Of a stretch of DNA of 64,000 nt, positions 57,335 through 64,000 are shown piece by piece (the stretch's first letter is position 1; each line of letters opens with the position of its first letter). The stretch covers positions 114,481,501 to 114,545,500 of the forward strand of contig NC_133024.1 in NCBI RefSeq assembly GCF_048771995.1, in the 5' to 3' direction. The position numbers and the translations under genes are program-made. A model generated the notes under the pieces. It did no database searches. It was not told the DNA's origin and was given only the letters and a program-made list of their open reading frames with translations. Origin of the DNA: Taeniopygia guttata (Eukaryota > Chordata > Aves > Passeriformes > Estrildidae).

Positions 57335-57401
57335 CTCAGCTGTGGGGTGCCCCAGGACTGAGGGGTCACACTCCTGGAGGCACAGGGCAGGGCAGGAGCA
57401 T
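57314..57401 (-). other. SMIM11: SMIM11 first coding exon with upstream part
   Basis: A 3' splice-like sequence CCTTGTCCCCAAG precedes 57401. From there the SMIM11 frame is open for 22 codons before the MVAFNWK start (Cys-rich CSCPALCLQEC). This part is most simply 5'UTR. The acceptor itself looks like a degenerate unit of the adjoining 33-bp minisatellite. Confidence 0.5.
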
Positions 57402-57404
57402 CTT

Positions 57405-58165
57405 GGGGACAAGGAAAATAAAGCAGAATTAACTCTTGGAGAAATGGAAAATAAAGCAGAATGAACACTTGAAGGAATGGAAAACAAAGCAGAATTAACT
57501 CGTGGAGAAATGGAAAATAAAGCAGAATGAACACTTGAAGGAATGGAAAACAAAGCAGAATTAACTCGTGGAGAAATGGAAAATAAAGCAGAATTAACTC
57601 TTGAAGGAATGGAAAACAAAGCAGAATTAACTCTTGAAGGAATGGAAAACACAGCAGAATTAACTCTTGGAGAAATGGAAAATAAAGCAGAATTAACTCA
57701 CGGAGAAGTGGAAAATAAAGCAGAATTAACTCTTGAAGGAATGGAAAACATGGCAGAATTAACCCTTGGAGACATGGAAAATAAAGCAGAATTAACTCTT
57801 GGAGAAATGGAAAATAAAGCAGAATTAACTCGTGGAGAAATGGAAAACACAGCAGAATTAACTCTTGGAGAAATGGAAAATAAAGCAGAATTAACTCTTG
57901 GAGAAATGGAAAATAAAGCAGAATGAACACTTGAAGGAATGGAAAACAAAGCAGAATTAATTCGTGGAGAAATGGAAAATAAAGCAGAATTAACTCTTGA
58001 AGGAATGGAAAACACAGCAGAATTAACCCTTGGAGACATGGAAAATAAAGCAGTATTAACTCTTGGAGAAATGGAAAATAAAGCAGAATGAACTCATGGA
58101 GGAATGGAAAATAAAGCAGAATTAATTCACGGAGGAATAGAAAATAAAGCAGAATGACTTCCTGG
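57405..58165 (-). repeat. 33-bp minisatellite upstream of SMIM11 exon 1
   Basis: About 22 copies. On the minus strand each unit reads CTTTATTTTCCATTTCTCCA then AGAGTTAATTCTG. Two variants (CTCCAAGAG and TTCAAGAG/TTCAAGTG) are mixed. Confidence 0.96.
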
Positions 58166-58251
58166 AGAAACAGAAATTCAAAGAGAATTAGGCAAGCTGC
58201 TGATTAGCCCTCCCTGCCCCTGGGAGGGCTCATCCCCAGTGACCTCCAGGG

Positions 58252-58714
58252 CCTTTCTGGGGCTGAGGGGCAGGAGCAGGACAGGGCTTGGAGAGCCCAG
58301 AACAGGAGCTGGGGTTGGAATTCCACCCCCTGAGCTGCATTTGGGAGCTGGAGCTGGGTGTGCTCCCCCTGGGGCCTGAGGGACACACAGGAGCTGCCCT
58401 GGGGGTTCTTTCAGGGTTTCCAAGCCCACCTGCTCTGTCTGGAGCTGAACATCTAATTAATCTTCTAATATCTCAGTTCTGTGATTGATTAATTTAATTC
58501 TCCACACTAACAGTTTATAAATATAGAGGTTGGCAAAGCAAGCACTCCCTGGAGCCCTGAGTGGTCACCAAGCATTCCAGAGCTGAACTCCTGGGATGAA
58601 AAGCCTGCAGCACACTCAGCACTGCCCTGGGCTCTGTGCTCAGCTGCTGGAATCCAAATTAACCCCTGGAGGGTTTCCTGTCCATGGAACAAGAGTGGAA
58701 AAGCAGGAGGGAAC
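58252..58714 (+). repeat. Local duplication, copy 1
   Basis: CCTTTCTGGGGCTGAGGGGC to AAAAGCAGGAGGGAAC, matched at 60300-60764 with a few small indels. Confidence 0.93.
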
Positions 58715-58719
58715 ACTCA

Positions 58720-59095
58720 AGCACTGTGAAAAGCTGGGCTGAATAAATCAGCACCACACCAGAGAGCAGCTGCTGAGCTCCCTGCAGAAATTAAATGTTC
58801 TTGCAGCTCCTGTCCTGCTCAGTTTCTGGGTAGATTTTCTAATTTCTCCAGCCAGAGCATCCTCTCCTTTTCCCTCTCACCCTGCTGAGACACCTGTGGA
58901 AACATTCCCACCCCTCCAGAGTGACCAAACCCAGCTGTACCAAAGCCCTGGAGTGGCAGCCACCACCACATTCCTGTTCCTCAGCCACTGTTTCTGTGCT
59001 GATCCTGATTGTGCAGCTCCTCCTCCTGCTGAGAAAATGTCAGGGTGGCTGTGAACAGAGTCAGTGTTGTCACATCTCCAAGAAAATGTATCTTC
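58720..59095. other. No recognised feature
   Basis: Unassigned. Confidence 0.4.
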
Positions 59096-59099
59096 ACTT

Positions 59100-59250
59100 C
59101 ATGGAATCATGGAATGGTCTGGGTTGGAAGGACCTTGGAGATTATCCCTTGGAGATCATCCCCTGCCATGGCAGGGACAGCTCCCACTGCCCCAGGCTGC
59201 TCCAGCCCCAGTGTCCAACCTGGCCTTGGGCACTGCCAGGGATCCAGGGG
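59100..59250 (-). mobile_element. CR1 LINE tail
   Basis: Antisense ATGGAATCATGGAATGGTCT to GGCACTGCCAGGGATCCAG, with a small GGAGATTATCCCTTGGAGAT duplication. Confidence 0.82.
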
Positions 59251-59557
59251 ACCTCTTTCCATGTTTCTTGCAATGCCAGGATGTTTCCCAGAGCTGACAC
59301 ATGTGGTGTTCTGTCCCCACAGTGTCCTGTGCAGCTGGGACTGGGTGGGAAGGTCACTGCTCCCTCCAGGCTGGGTTCCCACATCCCACCAGCCTCCGTG
59401 GCCAGGCACTTCTCCCCATCCCATCTCTTGGCTTTTCCAGCCTCCAGCTGATCCCAGCCCTTATGAAACCTCAGGATTGAAAAAAGCAGGTGAAGCTGCA
59501 GCACAGGGCAGGGAAAACAAAGTGGGAAGAGGGGAGAAGTGGGGAAAGGGGAAGATT

Positions 59558-59715
59558 TTGGGCAGCTGGGGCTGCCCCTGCATCCCTGGCAGTGCCCAAG
59601 GCCAGGTTGGACACTGGGGCTTGGAGCAGCCTGGGACAGTGGGAGGTATCCCTGCCATGGGAATGGAATGATCCTTAAAATCCCTTCCAATCCAAACCAT
59701 TCCAGGATTCTAGGA
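59558..59715 (+). mobile_element. CR1 LINE tail
   Basis: Sense GGCAGCTGGGGCTGCCCC to CCAAACCATTCCAGGATTC, facing the antisense tail 300 bases upstream. Confidence 0.82.
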
Positions 59716-59719
59716 TTCC

Positions 59720-60299
59720 CTTCACACTTAAAAACCACCACTTATGAGCACTGAGGTCATCAGTGCAAGAGCAAAAAGCTCCAACACTGCTTTTTTTCAA
59801 GGCTGGGATATCTTAAATCAACAGCTGGAATTGTGTGCTCGCCTTTCCCGAGGAGATAAGGCACAGCCAGGAGCAGGGAACACATCCACAGGCAGGCATT
59901 GTTCCCTCCTCAGGAAAATGCAGGCAAACACAGCCCCTGGGCCCCACACAAGGGCACCTGCCAGGAGCTCCCTGCTCCTTGTGTGCAGGGACAGGAGCAG
60001 CAGGCTCTGCCACACATCCCCTGAGAGATAAAACAGCAGCAGGCTGACAGGGATCCTCAGGCACTGCCAGGGCCCCTCTGGTGTCAGAACCTGGGCCTGG
60101 TTCAGGGGTTCTGTGTGGTGGAAAAATCTCTCCTCCAACCTGTGCTTCCAAAGAAAACTCAGCAGTCTCTGTTGTTTGGTCTCAAGGAAGTTTTTTGCAT
60201 GTTATCTAAAAGATTGTCTTCTGAAGCTGCTGTGGTTTGCTCACAGCTCAGGCAGAGGCACACACACACCCTGACATCCTCTCTGACTCTTCTTCTCTC
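59720..60299. other. No recognised feature
   Basis: Possible LTR-like scrap at 60160-60240, not assignable. Confidence 0.35.
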
Positions 60300-60764
60300 C
60301 CTTTCTGGGGCTGAGGGGCAGGAGCAGGACAGGGCTTGGAGAGAACAGGAGCTGGGGCTGGAATTCCACCCCCTGAGCTGCCCATGGAAACCACGGCTGC
60401 CTTTGGGAGCTGGAGCTGGGTGTGCTCCCCCTGGGGCCTGAGGGACACACAGGAGCTGCCCTGGGGGTTCTTTGAGGGTTTCCAAGCCCACCTGCTCTGT
60501 TTGGAGCTGAACATCTGATTAATCCTCTAATATCTCAGTTCTGTGATGGATTAATTTAATTCTCCACACTAACAGTTTATAAATATAGAGGTTGGTAAAG
60601 CAAGCCCTGAGTGCTCACCAAGCATTCCAGAGCTGAACTCCTGGGATGAAAAGCCTGCAGCACACTCAGCACTGCCCTGGGCTCTGTGCTCAGCTGCTGG
60701 AATCCAAATTAACCTCTGGAGGGTTTCCTGTCCATGGAACAAGAGTGGAAAAGCAGGAGGGAAC
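60300..60764 (+). repeat. Local duplication, copy 2
   Basis: Pairs with 58252-58714. It carries a 21-base insertion near 60383 and lacks about 12 bases near 60605 relative to copy 1. Confidence 0.93.
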
Positions 60765-61160
60765 TTTTATATGGTACATTACGTGTTAAATGTTTATAGT
60801 TTTTCCCCAATACCTATTACCTATGTTAAATGGTGCCTTTCTACTCTAAACCAATCCATAAGTGCCAACATCACCAAGAACATGGAGGCAAGGAAGAAGA
60901 AAGAGGAGGAACAGGACTGGCCTACATTCCTCCATCTTAAAACCTCTGACCCCCATGTGCAAAGTAAAACCCCCCTGTACAGGTGCTAAACCCCCCCTGT
61001 ACAATGCTAAAAAATTCTTCCCGTTACTTTGTGACTACTTCTACTCTAATATCTAAACTTTTGTGACTTCTTGTTCTTCCTGCAAGGTTGGTAAATCATT
61101 CCATGGTTCAAACCCAAAATCACAGCTGTGTCCTGCCAGGGTCTCAAATGCTTCTGACCT
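60765..61160 (-). mobile_element. Diverged LTR family A, fossil
   Basis: Keeps CTAAACCAATCCATAAGTGC, ACATGGAGGCAAGGAAGAAG and the CTGCCAGGGTCTCAAATG end; begins exactly where the duplicated block stops. Confidence 0.65.
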
Positions 61161-61261
61161 GGATCTGGGACATCCAAAAATGTCTGAGGGACATTTTGAG
61201 TTCTGACACCCTGGAGTTTTATTCCTTTACAAATGGGAGGTGCTCATGAGCACAGTCACCC

Positions 61262-61395
61262 CACAGTGGCTGCCCCAGGCCAGGCTGGATGGGGCTGGGA
61301 GCAGCCTGGCACAGTGGGAGGTGTCCCTGCCCATGGCACTGGATTGGCTTTGAGGTCCCTCCCAACCCAAACCATGCTGGGATTTTGTGATTCTG
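61262..61395 (+). mobile_element. CR1 LINE tail
   Basis: Sense GGAGCAGCCTGGCACAGTGG to AACCATGCTGGGATTTTG. Confidence 0.78.
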
Positions 61396-61959
61396 GGCTC
61401 TGTGTGCAGCCCTGCCCCAGGGAATTCTGTCTGGGGAAGCAGCTCAGATTCCTGCAGATGGGAAAGAGGAGAGGGTCTGGCCAGATCCCACCTCAGGGCT
61501 GTGCCAGCAATTCCCTGTGAACCCCAAATCCTCTGGGATCCTCTGCAGGCACAGCAGGCTCATCCCACAGGGTCGTGTCCCTCGGGGAGAGCTGCAGCAC
61601 ATCCCAGAGTTTGGGATTAGCCCCGATTCCAGCCCCAGGATTCTGCCTTGTGCAGCACAGCCCCACAGCTGAGCCCAGGCACGTGGGAGGCCTGTGGTGA
61701 GCAGGGAATTGAGAACTGAATCCAGCCCTGGATTGCAGCTCCAGCCCAGCCCAGGCTCTCAGGGCATTCATTGTCTGCTGTCAGAGCACAGACAGCCCAA
61801 GGCACCACAGAACATCCACGGAACTCCATCATTCCCACAAAATGGGGATGGAGATATTCCTTTGGGGATTGCTGAGCAACTGCAGCCACGAGGCCTTGGA
61901 AAGCACTGAGTTACCCAAGTGCACTTCAATCTGATATTTCTGAGCTAGAAAAGGGGTGT

Positions 61960-62085
61960 CACTCACCCAGGACAGGCTGGACGGGGCTCTGAGCAACCTG
62001 GAAGGTGTCCCTGCTCATGGCAGGGCTTGGAACGAGATGATCTGTAAGGTCCTTTCCAACCCAAACTTGATTCTGATCTTGGATC
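61960..62085 (+). mobile_element. CR1 LINE tail
   Basis: Sense ACGGGGCTCTGAGCAACCTG to CCCAAACTTGATTCTGATC. Confidence 0.72.
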
Positions 62086-62134
62086 AACTCAAGTAACATC
62101 AAAACAATTTAAAAAACCATCAAGATCTTCGTAC

Positions 62135-62196
62135 CTGATGAAGCAGAAATTAAAATATGAGTGGTTCCTCTGGCAGCTCCTCACATGCTCCAAACT
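62135..62196 (-). other. Candidate upstream exon (SMIM11 5' region)
   Basis: Sixty-two bases on the minus strand flanked by a good acceptor (CTGTTTTCCAG) and donor (GTACGA). It is open in the frame that would continue, phase-correct, into the 57401 acceptor and SMIM11. No homolog recognised; a chance exon-like sequence is quite possible. Confidence 0.3.
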
Positions 62197-62339
62197 CTGG
62201 AAAACAGGAACAGAGCAGATGGGATGTTTCATTCACATTGGCTGGACTAAAATCAAACCAAACCCAGAAATGCCTGGGGCACATCAGACATGGCATCACC
62301 AGGGATCACAAAGATGATCCCAAAATTTGAGGCCCTCTG

Positions 62340-62585
62340 CTCTGCAAACAGGCTGGGAGAGCTGGGATTGCCCAGCCTGGAGGAAGGACAATTCTGGGGA
62401 GACCTTAGGACCCCCTTCCAGTGCTAAAAAGGAGTGAGAGGGACTTTTTATATGGGCAGAGAGTGCCAAGACAAGGAGCAATGGTTTTAAACTGCCAGAG
62501 GGCAGGGCTGGATGGGATACTGAGAAGGAATTGTGCCCTGGGAGGGTGCCCAGAGCAGCTGTGGCTGCCCCTGGATCCCAGCCCA
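62340..62585 (+). mobile_element. CR1 LINE fragment without tail
   Basis: Sense CAGGCTGGGAGAGCTGGG through GCTGTGGCTGCCCCTGGATC; keeps AAGGAGCAATGGTTTTAAAC, lost in most other copies here. Confidence 0.78.
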
Positions 62586-62624
62586 ACTCTGTCCTGGGCT
62601 GGAGCAGAAGGAAGGGACTGGGGA

Positions 62625-64000
62625 ACAAGAAAGGAGGGTGGAAAGCAATAAAAGCGAGGGGTGGAGAGCAAGGAAAGGGGATGGAGAGCAAAGAAGGGGG
62701 GGCTGAAGAGAAAGGAGGGAGTACTGGAAAACAAGGAATGGGGGCTGGAGAACAAGAAATGGGTGCTGGAGAGTAAGGGGAGAATAAGGAATGGAGGCTG
62801 AAGGGAAAGGATGGGGTACTGGAGAACAAGAAATGGGTGCTGGAGAGTAAGAGGAGAATAAGGAAGGGGGGGCTGAAGGAAAAGGAGGGGAGTGGAAAAC
62901 AAGAAATGGGGACTGGAAAACAAGAAATGGGTACTGGAGAACAAGAAATGGGGACTGGAGAACAAGAAATGGGTGCTGGAGAGTAAGGGGAGAATAAGGA
63001 GGGGGAGCTGAAGGGAAAGGAGGGGTACTGGAGAACAAGAAATGGGTGCTGGAGAACAAGAAATGGGGACTGCAAAACAAGAAATGGGTGCTGGAGAACA
63101 AGGAATGGGGACTGGAGAACAAGGAATGGGGACTGGAAAACAAGACATCAGACCTGGAGAGTAAGGGGAGAATAAGGAGTGGAGGCTGAAGGGAAAGGAT
63201 AGGGTGCTGGAGAACAAGAAATGGGTACTGGAGAACGAGAAATGGGTGCTGGAGAGTAAGAGGAGAGTAAGGAGTTGGGGGCTGAAGGGAAAGAATGGGG
63301 TACTGGAGAACAAGAAATGGGTACCAGAGAACAAGAAATGGGGACTGGAGAGTAAGAGGAGAATAAGGAAGGGGGGGCTGAAGGAAAAGGAGGGGAGTGA
63401 AGAACAAGAAATAGGGACTGGAGAACAAGAAATGGGGACTGGAGAACAAGAAATGGGTGCTGGAGAGTAAGGGGAGAATAAGGAGGGGGAGCTGAAGAGA
63501 AAGGAGGGGTACTGGAGAACAAGAAATGGGTGCTGGAGAACAAGAAATGGGGACTGGAAAGTAAGAGGAGAATAAGGAGGGGGGACTGAAGGGAAAGGAG
63601 TGGAGAACAAGAAATGGGGACTGGAAAACAAGAAATCGGTCCTGGAGAGTAAGAGGAGAATAAGGAGTAGAGGCTGAAGGGAAAGGATGGGGTACTGGAA
63701 AACAAGAAATGGGTTGTGGAGAACGAGAAATAGGTGCTGGAGAGTAAGAGGAGAATAAGGAGTTGGGGGTTGAAGGGAAAGGAGGGGAGTGGAGAGCACG
63801 AATAGAGGGCCTGGATAGGAAGGAAGGTGATGAAGAACTACGAAAGGGAGCTGGCGAACATGGAGGGAAAGGCGCATATCAAGTAAAGGGCTGGCGAACA
63901 ACGGTGGGGGGACTGGAGAGCAAAGAGGGGGGAGAGATGGAGGAAAGCGGGACTGGAGAGAGGGAAGGGGGGGTGGAGAGAAAGGACGAGGCCTGGAGAG
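62625..64000 (+). repeat. 20-bp minisatellite with higher-order structure, open at window end
   Basis: Basic unit CTGGAGAACAAGAAATGGG; blocks of several units alternate with GAGTAAG.GGAGAATAAGGA and GGCTGAAGGGAAAGGA. The boundary beyond 64000 is not visible. Confidence 0.95.

Noticed and set aside
57543-57926. MENKAELT repeat protein on the plus strand
   Set aside because: 11-residue period equals the 33-bp minisatellite; the opposite strand is also open.
62405-63901. 498-codon minus-strand open frame of LFSSPHFLFS type
   Set aside because: Generated by the 20-bp array; no signal for translation and no similarity to a known family.
57335-64000. KCNE2 expected next to SMIM11
   Set aside because: I looked for its YYVILYLMVMIGMFSF segment on both strands and did not find it; it is probably beyond the window.

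Overview
The window looks like nuclear DNA from a bird, most likely a songbird. The evidence is the dense set of CR1 LINE 3' ends, the many short retroviral LTRs of passerine type, and three spliced host genes in the order and orientation of the KCNE1-SMIM11 neighbourhood (human 21q22.1). Almost everything else is repeat-derived or unrecognised. The many ORFs over 100 codons outside those genes come mostly from tandem repeats.

Layout. 0-10.7 kb: CR1 pieces, old LTRs and several minisatellites (5-bp, 28-bp, 22-bp and about 20/30-bp units). 10.8-13.1 kb: the KCNE1 coding exon, encoding the small single-pass beta subunit of the KCNQ1 potassium channel. It is followed by two further copies of its last 242 bp. 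Each extra copy is preceded by a block made of a tRNA-Lys copy joined at its CCA end to an antisense retroviral LTR. This chimeric tandem array is the most unusual structure in the window. 13-31 kb: unrecognised DNA, LTR remnants, a 1.4 kb G-rich 11-bp minisatellite, a 76-bp perfect palindrome beside an inverted duplication, and a 52-bp satellite that seems to derive from a CR1 tail. 31.5-35 kb: a GC-rich patch, then a TA-rich array, an almost pure purine tract and a T-rich array.

38.0-38.5 kb: a second KCNE-like coding exon that is not KCNE2, 3, 4 or 5 as I remember them. It shares the N-terminal glycosylation motif and the membrane segment with KCNE1 but has an unrelated cytoplasmic tail. 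40.6-41.6 kb: a 35-bp minisatellite. 43-48.4 kb: LTRs and a 26-bp repeat. 53.85-57.4 kb: SMIM11 on the minus strand, with two coding exons and a probable 3'UTR exon. A 33-bp minisatellite whose units resemble 3' splice sites lies directly upstream of its first coding exon. 58-64 kb: a local 465-bp duplication, more CR1 and LTR pieces, and a 20-bp-based minisatellite that runs off the window end.

KCNE1 and the KCNE-like gene would both encode single-pass ion-channel partners, and their proximity suggests an ancient tandem duplication. SMIM11 is a small membrane protein gene on the opposite strand. RCAN1 and KCNE2, the expected outer neighbours, were not found. LTRs appear only as solo or partial copies; I saw no gag, pol or env coding region.
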